NCBI RefSeq assembly: GCF_000024365.1
Contig: NC_013235.1
Coordinates: forward strand, 2,480,001 to 2,544,000
Length of the DNA stretch: 64,000 nucleotides
Direction: 5' to 3'
Source: Nakamurella multipartita DSM 44233
GTDB taxonomy: Bacteria > Actinomycetota > Actinomycetes > Mycobacteriales > Nakamurellaceae
Shown here: positions 1 through 7,897 of the stretch, piece after piece
How positions within the stretch are numbered: position 1 is the stretch's first letter
Layout: every line of letters begins with the position of its first letter
Program-made: the position numbers and the translations under genes
Notes under the pieces: generated by a model
The model's database searches: none
What the model was told of the DNA's origin: nothing
Seen by the model: only the letters and a program-made list of their open reading frames with translations

Positions 1-2
1 CC

Positions 3-980
3 TACAGCACCCTGCTGTTCGTCGCCTGCCTCGGCGGGGTCGGCGGCGGCAACTTCGCCTCGTCGATGACCAACATCAACGCTTTCTACCCGGCCCGGCT
101 CAAGGGCTGGGCGCTGGGCATCAACGCCGGCGGCGGCAACATCGGCGTGCCGGTGGTGCAGTTGATCGGCCTGCTGATCCTGGCCACCATCGGCGCCAGC
201 TACCCGCGGGTGCTGCCCCTTATCTACATCCCGCTGATCATCGCGGCCGCCGTCGGCTCGTACCTGAAGATGAACAACCTGACGGAGATGCGCAACGCCA
301 AGCGGGCGATGCGGGACGTGTCCAAGGACGCGCACACCTGGGTCATCTCGCTGCTCTACATCGGCACCTTCGGCTCGTTCATCGGCTTCTCGTTCGCCTT
401 CGGCCAGGTGCTGCAGGTGCAGTTCGCGGACATCTTCTCCACCCCGGTCAAGGCCGCCTACCTGACCTTCATCGGGCCGCTGATCGGCTCGTTGATCCGT
501 CCCTACGGCGGTTCCCTGGCGGACAAGTTGGGCGGCGCCCGAGTCTCGTTCGTCAACTTCGTGGCCATGGCGCTGGGCGCGATCATCGTGCTGACCGCGT
601 CGCTGATGCACTCGCTGCCCCTGTACCTGGTCGGCTTCATCATGCTGTTCGCCTTCAGCGGCCTGGGCAACGGTTCGGTCTACAAGATGATCCCGGCCAT
701 CTTCAAGGCCAAGTCGGGCCTGGAGATCACCCGCGAGGGCGTCGATCCGGCCGTCTCGATGGCCAGGTCGCAGCGCTACGCCGGCGCGCTGATCGGGATC
801 GCCGGCGCCATCGGGGCCTTCGGTGGCGTGCTGGTGAACCTGGCCTTCCGCCAGTCGTTCCTGGCCACCAAGTCGGCCGACTCGGCCTACATCGCGTTCA
901 TCTGCTTCTACGCGATCTGCTTCGCCGTCACCTGGTACGTCTACCTGCGACCGTCGGCCAAGCGGCTCGAAGGTGTCTGA
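3..980 (+). CDS. narK: NarK-family nitrate/nitrite transporter, 5' truncated by window edge
   Basis: About 325 residues of an MFS membrane transporter are visible, and the reading frame is open from the first bases, so the N-terminal part lies outside the window. The glycine-rich stretch GGVGGGNFASSM followed by NINAFYP is the nitrate signature of NarK/NasA carriers. Several hydrophobic membrane segments follow, and the end is a short basic tail. It moves nitrate or nitrite across the cytoplasmic membrane. Its stop overlaps the GTG start of the siroheme synthase by 8 bases, which suggests translational coupling and a nitrite assimilation context, since siroheme is the nitrite reductase cofactor. 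Import versus nitrate/nitrite exchange cannot be told from this fragment. Confidence 0.93.
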   Translation, partial: YSTLLFVACLGGVGGGNFASSMTNINAFYPARLKGWALGINAGGGNIGVPVVQLIGLLILATIGASYPRVLPLIYIPLIIAAAVGSYLKMNNLTEMRNAKRAMRDVSKDAHTWVISLLYIGTFGSFIGFSFAFGQVLQVQFADIFSTPVKAAYLTFIGPLIGSLIRPYGGSLADKLGGARVSFVNFVAMALGAIIVLTASLMHSLPLYLVGFIMLFAFSGLGNGSVYKMIPAIFKAKSGLEITREGVDPAVSMARSQRYAGALIGIAGAIGAFGGVLVNLAFRQSFLATKSADSAYIAFICFYAICFAVTWYVYLRPSAKRLEGV

Positions 981-2223
981 TCACCGCTCGTCCGATCACT
1001 GCGCGGATGCCGGCCTGCTGCCCCTGCACCTGGCGGTGCGGGGGCGGCGGGTCGTCGTGGTCGGCGGGGGACCGGTGGCCGCCCGCAAGGTCGCCGGCTG
1101 CCTGGACGCCGGCGCCGACGTGCTGGTGGTCGCCCCGTTCGCCTGCGAGTCGATCGTGGCCGACGAGGCCGCCGGTCTGCTGACCTGGCGGTGCGCCGAA
1201 TACACGACCGGCGACCTGGACGGCGCCTGGCTGGTGTTCGCGGCCACCGGTGAGCGGGCCACTGACGACGCGGTCGCGGCGGATGCGGAGGCGGCCCGGG
1301 TGTTCTGCGTGCGGGCCGACGACGCCGCGCTGGGCAGCGCCCGCTCGGCCGCGGTGATCCGGCGCGACGACGTGCTGGTCTCGGTCGGTTCGGCCGACGC
1401 GGCCGATCCGCGCCGGGCGGTCGCCGTGCGTGACGCCATCACCCACGGGCTGGACACCGGGGCGCTGCCGGTGCGCCGGCAACGCGGCGGGCCCGGCCGG
1501 GTGGTGCTGGTCGGCGGCGGGCCCGGCGACGGCGACCTGCTGACCCTGCGCGGCCGGCGGGAACTGGCCGCCGCCGACGTCGTCGTCATCGACCGGCTGG
1601 CTCCGCGGTCGGTCATCGACGAACTCGGCCCCGGCGTGCTGGTCCTCGAGGTCGGCAAGGCGCCCGGCCGGCACCCGGTGCCGCAGCCGGAGATCAACCG
1701 GTTGCTGGTCGAACACGCCCAGGCCGGCCGCCGGGTGGTCCGGCTCAAGGGCGGCGACCCGTTTCTGTTCGGCCGCGGCGGCGAGGAGGTCGCCGCCTGC
1801 CGCGAGGCCGGCGTCGAGGTATCCGTGATCCCCGGGGTGACCAGCGCGTTCGCCGTGCCCGCGGCGGCCGGGATCCCGGTGACCCACCGGGGCCAGTCCC
1901 GGCAGGTCACCGTCATCACCGGGCACGACGCCGTCTCACCCGGCGGGCTGCCGGCCGACCTGGACTGGGCCGCCCTGGCCCGCGGTCGCGGCACCCTGGT
2001 GGTGCTCATGGGCGTCGCCGCCCTACCGACGATCCGGGCCGGCCTGCTCGGCGCGGGGATGGACCCGGCCACGCCGGTGGCCATCGTGGAGAACGGCTGG
2101 ACCCCGGCGCAACGGGTCACGACCGGCGCGCTGGACGAGATCGCCGATCGGGCCCGCGAGCGCGGCGTCGAGTCGCCCGCGGTCATCGTCATCGGTGACG
2201 TCGCCGGGCACGCCCGGCCTTAG
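973..2223 (+). CDS. cysG: Siroheme synthase: precorrin-2 dehydrogenase/uroporphyrinogen-III C-methyltransferase fusion
   Basis: 416 aa. The N-terminal Rossmann part (about residues 15-160, VVVVGGGPVAARKV) is the precorrin-2 dehydrogenase/ferrochelatase-like domain. The C-terminal part (from about 175, VVLVGGGPGDGDLLTLRG, and later VRLKGGDPFLFGRGGEE) is the SAM-dependent uroporphyrinogen-III methyltransferase. Together they convert uroporphyrinogen III towards siroheme. The length is somewhat below the 457 aa of E. coli CysG. The GTG start lies inside the end of narK (8-base overlap). The pairing suggests cofactor supply for nitrite or sulfite reductase. Whether the N-terminal domain also inserts iron is not visible. 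Confidence 0.93.
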   Translation: MSDHRSSDHCADAGLLPLHLAVRGRRVVVVGGGPVAARKVAGCLDAGADVLVVAPFACESIVADEAAGLLTWRCAEYTTGDLDGAWLVFAATGERATDDAVAADAEAARVFCVRADDAALGSARSAAVIRRDDVLVSVGSADAADPRRAVAVRDAITHGLDTGALPVRRQRGGPGRVVLVGGGPGDGDLLTLRGRRELAAADVVVIDRLAPRSVIDELGPGVLVLEVGKAPGRHPVPQPEINRLLVEHAQAGRRVVRLKGGDPFLFGRGGEEVAACREAGVEVSVIPGVTSAFAVPAAAGIPVTHRGQSRQVTVITGHDAVSPGGLPADLDWAALARGRGTLVVLMGVAALPTIRAGLLGAGMDPATPVAIVENGWTPAQRVTTGALDEIADRARERGVESPAVIVIGDVAGHARP

Positions 2224-2240
2224 CTGCGACCGGCCCAGCC

Positions 2241-2300
2241 GCCGAGTGTGCAGCAACCGCCCCTATTCTCGAGAATGAGGGCGGTTGCTGCACACTCGGC
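2241..2300. repeat. 60-nt near-perfect palindrome (28 of 30 pairs)
   Basis: Two 30-base arms meet at the centre ATTCTCGAGAAT. The outer 22 bases of each arm are exact reverse complements; only one dinucleotide (CT versus CT instead of AG) is unpaired. It starts 17 bases after the cysG stop and ends 40 bases before the lipoprotein start. It would form a very stable hairpin and may terminate cysG transcription, although no T tract follows. Confidence 0.9.
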
Positions 2301-2327
2301 GCGGGGTGGTGCGGGAACGGCGATCGG

Positions 2328-2333
2328 TAGGGT
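2328..2333 (+). promoter_or_regulatory. Candidate -10 box of a leaderless promoter (hydrolase)
   Basis: TAGGGT lies 7 nt before the ATG at 2341. With the usual distance from -10 to +1, transcription would begin at or next to the start codon. No clear -35 box is seen. Confidence 0.4.
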
Positions 2334-2340
2334 CGGATGG

Positions 2341-3765
2341 ATGACCGGTCACAAGCTCGCCCGCGTCCTGGTCCCGCTCGCCATGGTGGCCGGTGCATGC
2401 TCGGCCGGCCCCGGCACCGCACCCTCGGCCACGACCACCGTGACGGCCAGCAGTTCGGCCGGCGACGGCACCGACCCGGCCGGATCGATCGCCGGTGACT
2501 GGACCGGCCGGATCGAGATTCCCGGTGCGCCGCTGGCCGTCGGGGTCACCATCACCGGTGCCGACGGCAGCTACGCCGGCACGTTCGACGTCCCGGTCCA
2601 GGGACTGACCGGTGCGCCGTTGACCGACGTGACGGTGACCGGAACCACCGTCGGCTTCGGCATCTCGCAGATTCCCGGCAACCCCCGGTTCGACGGCGAG
2701 TTCGACGGCAGCCGGATCACCGGCACGTTCACCCAGAGCGGCCAGGCGTTCCCGCTGGACCTGAGCCGCGGAACGGTGGCGGCCGCCGCGCGCCCGCAGG
2801 AACCCCGGCCACCCTTCCCCTACGACACCGAGGACGTCAGCTACTCCGGCGGGGTCACCATCGCCGGCACACTGACCACGCCGCCCGGCGACGGGCCGTT
2901 CCCGGCGGTGCTGCTGATCACCGGCAGCGGGGCGCAGGACCGGGACGAGACGATCGCCGGGCACAAGCCGTTCCTGCTGATCGCCGACACGCTCACCCGA
3001 GCCGGGTACGCGGTGCTGCGGGTGGACGATCGCGGCATCGGCGGGACCGGCGGGGTGCTGGCCGAGGCCGGCTACGACGACCTGGCCGCCGACGTGGCCG
3101 CCGGCCTGCAGTTCCTGCGCGCCCGGCCCGAGATCAAGGCGGACGCGGTCGGTCTGCTCGGCCACAGCGAGGGCGGCTACCTGGCTCCCTTGGTGGCCCA
3201 GACGCAGGCGCAGAAACCTGACTTTGTGGTCCTGATGGCCGGCCCGGCGGTCAGCGGCCGGGACGTGCTGATCGAGCAGAACAAGCTGATCATGGCCGCG
3301 GCCGGGGCGACCCCGCAGCAGACCGACGACCAGGTCGCGTTCGTCACCCGCTACGCCGACCTGATCATCGCCGGTGATTTCGCCGGCGCCACCGCGTTGG
3401 CCCGCGAGCAGGTCACCAAGGCCGGCGGGGACGCCAGCCTGGCTCCGGACACGGCCAACGAGAACATGCGCGCCCTGCTGGCCTACGACCCCGCGCCCGC
3501 GCTGTCCGCGCTCACCGTGCCGGTGCTGGCCGTCTACGGCGGCCGTGACCTGCAGGTACCACCGGCCCAGAGCGAACCGGTGCTCCGGTCGTTGCTGGCC
3601 GCCAACCCGGACGCGACCGTGCAGACCTTTCCCACGCTCAACCACCTGATGCAGCCGGCCACCACCGGCTCACCCACCGAGTACGCGGCCATCGAGACGA
3701 CCATCGACCCGCAGGTGCTGGAGCTGTACGTCAGCTGGCTGCAGCAGCGTTTCCCGCCGGCCTGA
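2341..3765 (+). CDS. Lipoprotein alpha/beta hydrolase
   Basis: 474 aa. The chosen ATG gives a lipoprotein signal (basic start, hydrophobic core, lipobox VAGAC with Cys20); the longer frame from 2248 would place the palindrome inside the gene. A Thr/Ser-rich linker and a beta-rich domain (about 50-150) come before an alpha/beta hydrolase fold. The nucleophile is in LGHSEGGY (Ser about 276), the acid probably in YGGRDLQV and the histidine in LNHLMQP near the C-terminus. It is probably an esterase or peptidase anchored outside the membrane. The substrate is unknown. It stands alone between a palindrome and a convergent gene. Confidence 0.85.
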   Translation: MTGHKLARVLVPLAMVAGACSAGPGTAPSATTTVTASSSAGDGTDPAGSIAGDWTGRIEIPGAPLAVGVTITGADGSYAGTFDVPVQGLTGAPLTDVTVTGTTVGFGISQIPGNPRFDGEFDGSRITGTFTQSGQAFPLDLSRGTVAAAARPQEPRPPFPYDTEDVSYSGGVTIAGTLTTPPGDGPFPAVLLITGSGAQDRDETIAGHKPFLLIADTLTRAGYAVLRVDDRGIGGTGGVLAEAGYDDLAADVAAGLQFLRARPEIKADAVGLLGHSEGGYLAPLVAQTQAQKPDFVVLMAGPAVSGRDVLIEQNKLIMAAAGATPQQTDDQVAFVTRYADLIIAGDFAGATALAREQVTKAGGDASLAPDTANENMRALLAYDPAPALSALTVPVLAVYGGRDLQVPPAQSEPVLRSLLAANPDATVQTFPTLNHLMQPATTGSPTEYAAIETTIDPQVLELYVSWLQQRFPPA

Positions 3766-3839
3766 CCCGCACACCCGGCGGCGTGGGTCGGGCCCGGGGC
3801 GGCCCCGGGGCGGCTCGGGGGTCGGGGTGGGGGACGGCG

Positions 3840-4079
3840 TCACGGCGCGGGCGCGGTGAGCTGGGCCTGGTAGGCCAGCAGCCCGCCGACCAGCACGGCG
3901 AGGGCGACGAAGCCGACCAGCAGGGCGATCTTGCCGCCGCGCCGACCGAACACGGCCTGCCAGGCCCGGTACCGGTCGGTTTCGGCGCGGAACCGGCGCC
4001 AGTGCAGCAGCATCCAGCCGATCAACCCCAGGATGACGACCAGGCTGGCGAAGACGACGACGATCGTGATGGTGTGCAT
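3840..4079 (-). CDS. Small two-helix membrane protein
   Basis: 79 aa. It has an N-terminal membrane segment (about residues 4-26), a basic central loop (HWRRFRAETDRYRAW) and a second membrane segment (about 50-70). The ATG has a good Shine-Dalgarno sequence (GGAGG, 5 nt before). I do not recognise the family. It is convergent with the hydrolase and divergent from the DUF6394/potassium channel pair. The strong ribosome site and the two clean helices argue that it is real. Confidence 0.7.
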   Translation of the reverse strand: MHTITIVVVFASLVVILGLIGWMLLHWRRFRAETDRYRAWQAVFGRRGGKIALLVGFVALAVLVGGLLAYQAQLTAPAP

Positions 4080-4235
4080 CGGTCCTCCGCTCGCTCGGGG
4101 ACCGGGGATCAGGTCCTGATATCAGTGTTCCCACGGTGCGCCTGGCCAGCAGGATCGGTGCCCAGGGGTGATCATTTCGGTGACCGCGGCGTCACCGGCC
4201 GTTCGGCCGTCCGCCGGTCCCGCAGGGGGTGATCG

Positions 4236-4622
4236 ATGAACCTGGAAAAGGTCATCTTCGGCTTCTTCGTGCTGCTCGCCGCCACGTTGAACTTCGGGTT
4301 CTTCCTCGGCGACATCTCGGTGCCGTCGCTGCACAACATCTACGAGCTGTTCGGGGCGCTGGTGGTCAGCCTGATCGCCACCGTGCTCAAGTTCGGCGAC
4401 CGCACCCAGTTGGGGGCCACTCACCTGGCCACCAGCCTGGTCGCCGACCTGCAGCTGATCTGCGCCGCCCTGGTCTGGGGCTACGCCGCGAACGTCTCCG
4501 CGCACGGGGTGACGCCCGAGGCGATGGCCAGCGTGGTGTCGCTGTCCGGCGGTGCGCTGCTGGCCAACGTCGTCTCGGTGATCCTGCTCGTCGTCGAGAC
4601 CGTCTCCTTCCACCGCCGGTAG
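4236..4622 (+). CDS. DUF6394-like membrane protein
   Basis: 128 aa with about four hydrophobic helices and the motif HNIYELFGALVVSLIATVLKFGD. It resembles the DUF6394 proteins that accompany Trk/RCK potassium channels, recognised by pattern. The ATG follows GGGGGTGATCG. The gene ends 5 bases before the channel gene, so the two are almost certainly one operon and the protein may be a channel accessory subunit. Its biochemical role is not known to me. Confidence 0.75.
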   Translation: MNLEKVIFGFFVLLAATLNFGFFLGDISVPSLHNIYELFGALVVSLIATVLKFGDRTQLGATHLATSLVADLQLICAALVWGYAANVSAHGVTPEAMASVVSLSGGALLANVVSVILLVVETVSFHRR

Positions 4623-4627
4623 CCGCG

Positions 4628-6451
4628 ATGAGCAACGTCCTGCAGGTCTTCTGGAAGCAGATCTTCGGCGACGACGACGAACCGCGCCCACCCCGGCTGC
4701 GCCGCCGCATCGAGGTCGACAACGAGCCGGCGGCCACCGCGACCATCTTCATCGTGATGCGGCGGATGCGGGCGCCGCTGATCACCCTGATCGTCATCTT
4801 CTCGGTGACGGTCGTCGGCATGTCGCTCATCCCGGCCGTGGACCCGGAGGGCCGGCCGTACCACATGACGATCTTCGAGTCGCTGTACTTCATGAGCTAC
4901 ACGGCCTCGACCATCGGCTACGGCGAGTTGCCCTACCCGTTCAACGCCGATCAGCGCATGTGGGCCACGATTTCGATCTACCTGCTGGTGATCGGCTGGG
5001 CCTACGCGATCGGCTCGCTGCTGACCCTGTTGCAGGACCGCAGCTTCCGCAGTGCCCTGGCCCTGCAGCGCTTCCGGCGCAAGGTCCGCCGGTTGCGCGA
5101 GCCGTTCCTGCTGTTCGCCGGGTACGGGCAGACCGGCGAACTCCTGGGCAAGGCGTTCGACGCGATGGGCCAGCAGTTCGTGGTCATCGACGTCAAATCG
5201 GACCGGATCGACTCGTTGGACCTGGTCGCCTTCCATGCCGACGTGCCCGCGCTGACCGGCGACGTGCGCAACCCGCACCACCTGGCCGTGGCCGGACTGG
5301 ACAACCCCTACTGCTCCGGCGTGCTCGCCCTGACCAGCGACGACGAGGTCAACCTGCACGTGACCATGTCGGCCGCGCTGCTGCGCCCGGAGCTGCCGGT
5401 GATCGCCCGGGTGGTCTCGCCGGCCATCGAGTACCGGATGCAGGCGTTCGGCTCGCCGTCCCTGGTCAACCCGTTCGACCGGTTCGGCGACCATCTGCGG
5501 CTGGCCCTGCGGGCGCCGGCCTCCTACCAGCTGCTGACCTGGCTGGAGAGCGGGCCCGGCGCCCCCCGGCCCCGCCGGGCCCGGCCACCGACCAAGGGTC
5601 GCTGGGTGCTGGCCGGCTACGGCCGGTTCGGCAAGGAGCTGGTGACCGACCTGCAGGACGAGGGACTAACCGTCACCATCGTCGACCCGCTGGGCAGTGC
5701 GGACAATCCGGCGGTCATCGTCGGCGACGCGTCCGAGCCGGCGATCCTCAAGCAGACCGACCTGGCCACTGCGGTCGGCTTCGTCGCCGGCACCGACAAC
5801 GACACCACCAACCTGTCGCTGGTGGCCAGCGCCCGCCGGATCAACCCGACGCTGTTCGTGGCCGCCCGGCAGAACCAGCAGGCCAGCGCGCCGCTGTTCG
5901 AGGCGATGCGGCTGGACTCGCTGCTGGTGCCCACCGAGGTGGTCGCGCACGAGATGTACGCCCGGCTCAGCACCCCGCTGCTGTGGCGGTTCGTGCAGGA
6001 GATCCCGGCGCAGGGCGACGACTGGGCCGCAAAAGTGATGGAGCGGATCACCGCGTCCTGCGGGCGGCGGCTGCAGGAATTGTGGAAGGAACGGCTGGTG
6101 GCCGGGGAGGCGCCCGCCCTGCGCAAGTGCCTGGCGGCCGGGGACGTGCGGCTCGGGGACGTGCTGCGTGACCCGGACGACCGGGACCGCCCGCTGGACA
6201 TCGTCGCGCTGCTGGTCCTGCGGGACGATCACGCCCACCTGACGCCGGATCCGGATTTCCTCCTGGCGGCCGACGACGAGCTGCTGCTGGCCGGACGATC
6301 CACCGACCGGCGCGCGTTGGAGGGCACCCTGTACGACGACGCCGTGTGCGAATACGTGCTGCACGACCGGCATCTGCCGTCCAGCTGGGTGTGGCGCAAG
6401 CTGGCCCGCGCTGATCAACCGCGGGTCCAACCGCCGGTCCCGCGCCGCTGA
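4628..6451 (+). CDS. Potassium channel with two RCK (TrkA-N) domains
   Basis: 607 aa. After a cytoplasmic lead come one membrane helix (about 55-77), a pore loop with the selectivity filter TIGYGE (about 95-100) and a second helix (about 115-135). Two cytoplasmic RCK domains follow, each opening with a Rossmann motif (FAGYGQTGELLG and LAGYGRFGKEL) and an acidic residue after the second strand. This is the two-helix, MthK-like layout with two RCK units on one chain, probably gated by ligand binding. It follows the DUF6394 gene by 5 bases. The ion selectivity comes from the filter; the gating ligand is unknown. Confidence 0.92.
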   Translation: MSNVLQVFWKQIFGDDDEPRPPRLRRRIEVDNEPAATATIFIVMRRMRAPLITLIVIFSVTVVGMSLIPAVDPEGRPYHMTIFESLYFMSYTASTIGYGELPYPFNADQRMWATISIYLLVIGWAYAIGSLLTLLQDRSFRSALALQRFRRKVRRLREPFLLFAGYGQTGELLGKAFDAMGQQFVVIDVKSDRIDSLDLVAFHADVPALTGDVRNPHHLAVAGLDNPYCSGVLALTSDDEVNLHVTMSAALLRPELPVIARVVSPAIEYRMQAFGSPSLVNPFDRFGDHLRLALRAPASYQLLTWLESGPGAPRPRRARPPTKGRWVLAGYGRFGKELVTDLQDEGLTVTIVDPLGSADNPAVIVGDASEPAILKQTDLATAVGFVAGTDNDTTNLSLVASARRINPTLFVAARQNQQASAPLFEAMRLDSLLVPTEVVAHEMYARLSTPLLWRFVQEIPAQGDDWAAKVMERITASCGRRLQELWKERLVAGEAPALRKCLAAGDVRLGDVLRDPDDRDRPLDIVALLVLRDDHAHLTPDPDFLLAADDELLLAGRSTDRRALEGTLYDDAVCEYVLHDRHLPSSWVWRKLARADQPRVQPPVPRR

Positions 6452-6559
6452 CCCGGATTGATCGGTGGTCACGATCACATCGACGTGACCGACGGGCTCG
6501 CCGGGCGTCCCTGGAACACCACCACCGCCCGTGTGGCCGTCACGAAAGGAATCTCGGAC

Positions 6560-7819
6560 GTGTTCCTGATGAAGAACCAGGTCCGCCCCTACGCCTGGGG
6601 CTCGCGTACCGCGATCCCCACCCTGCTCGGGGCCCCGTCCCCGTCGCCCGAGCCGCAGGCCGAGCTGTGGGTCGGCGCGCATCCGGCCGACTCGTCGGTG
6701 CTGCTGCGCGACGGTGCGGAGCATCCGCTGCGGCACGCGATCACCGACGACCCGCACGCTCTGCTCGGCTCGCAGGTCGCCCGCGAGTTCGGCGCCACGC
6801 TGCCATTCCTGCTCAAGCTGCTGGCCGCCGACGCGCCGCTGTCGCTGCAGGCGCACCCGACCGCCGAGCAGGCCCGGGCCGGCTACGACGCCGAGGAGTC
6901 GGCCGGGGTGCCGATCGACGCCCCGTTCCGCAACTACAAGGACCGCTCGCACAAGCCCGAGCTGATGTACGCCCTGACCCCGTTCGAGGCGCTGTGCGGT
7001 TTCCGGCCCACCGAGCCGACCGGGCAACTGCTGGCCGAGCTGGCGGTGCCCGAACTGGCCGAGCTGCAGGCCACGCTGGCGGCGCAGCCGGGTGAGCCCG
7101 GGCTGCGCGCGGTGGTCACCGGCCTGCTGACCGCCGACCGGTCCACGGTCGCGCCGCTGGTCGAGGCCGTCGCCGCGGCCTGCGCCGCGCGGGCGGGTAC
7201 CCCCGGTCCGTTCGCCCGCGAGTTCGCCATGGGCGCCCAGCTGGCCGGCCACTACCCGGGCGATCCGGGCGTGCTGATCGCGCTGCTGATGAACCGGATC
7301 GACCTGGCCCCGGGCGAGGCCGTGTTCCTGCCCGCGGGCAACATGCACGCCTACCTGTCCGGGTTCGGCGTGGAGATCATGGCCAGCTCGGACAACGTGT
7401 TGCGCGGCGGGTTGACGCCCAAGCACGTCGACGTCGCCGAACTGTCCGCCGTGGTCACCTTCGCGCCGGACGAGCCGATGCTGATCCCCGCCGTCCCGGT
7501 CGGTCCGGGCGAGCACGCCTTCCGCACCCCGACGCCGGAGTTCGAGCTGTCCCGGATCGTGGTGCCGCCGACCGGCCGGGTGCTCGAGCACGACGGCCCG
7601 CAGATCGTGCTGGTCGTGGAGGGCTCGGTCACCCTGACCGACGCCCAGGGCACGCAACTGGTGGTCGAACCCGGCCGTTCGGTGTTCCTGCCGGCCCGTC
7701 AGGGCGCGGTCTGGCTGGAGGGCCCCGGCACCCTGTTCCGGGCCAAGGACGGGCTCGTCGGGACCGGGACGACCGGGACCGCCGCGGTGACCGAGCCGGC
7801 CGAGTTGTCGCTGGTCTGA
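6560..7819 (+). CDS. manA: Mannose-6-phosphate isomerase, class I
   Basis: 419 aa. It interconverts fructose-6-phosphate and mannose-6-phosphate and so feeds mannosylated glycans, fitting the mannosyltransferase gene mptB in this window. Family marks are QVRPYAWGS at the N-terminus, the zinc-site piece SLQAHPT, YKDRSHKPELMYAL and the cupin-like AGNMHAYLSG. The GTG start at 6560 is preferred because AAAGGA lies 9 nt upstream; the frame is open to 6458 but that extension has no family similarity. ATG 6569 is the alternative. Confidence 0.92.
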   Translation: MFLMKNQVRPYAWGSRTAIPTLLGAPSPSPEPQAELWVGAHPADSSVLLRDGAEHPLRHAITDDPHALLGSQVAREFGATLPFLLKLLAADAPLSLQAHPTAEQARAGYDAEESAGVPIDAPFRNYKDRSHKPELMYALTPFEALCGFRPTEPTGQLLAELAVPELAELQATLAAQPGEPGLRAVVTGLLTADRSTVAPLVEAVAAACAARAGTPGPFAREFAMGAQLAGHYPGDPGVLIALLMNRIDLAPGEAVFLPAGNMHAYLSGFGVEIMASSDNVLRGGLTPKHVDVAELSAVVTFAPDEPMLIPAVPVGPGEHAFRTPTPEFELSRIVVPPTGRVLEHDGPQIVLVVEGSVTLTDAQGTQLVVEPGRSVFLPARQGAVWLEGPGTLFRAKDGLVGTGTTGTAAVTEPAELSLV

Positions 7820-7884
7820 CGACCTCGGCGGTGGCCGGGCGCCCGAGCCCGGTGTGGCACGTGGGGTTCGTGTGACCGGCCGGA

Positions 7885-7890
7885 TACGTT
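7885..7890 (+). promoter_or_regulatory. Candidate -10 box before ftsK
   Basis: TACGTT ends 7 nt before the ATG at 7898. The intervening AGAAGG could instead be a ribosome binding site, so leaderless and leadered readings are both open. Confidence 0.3.
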
Positions 7891-7897
7891 AGAAGGC

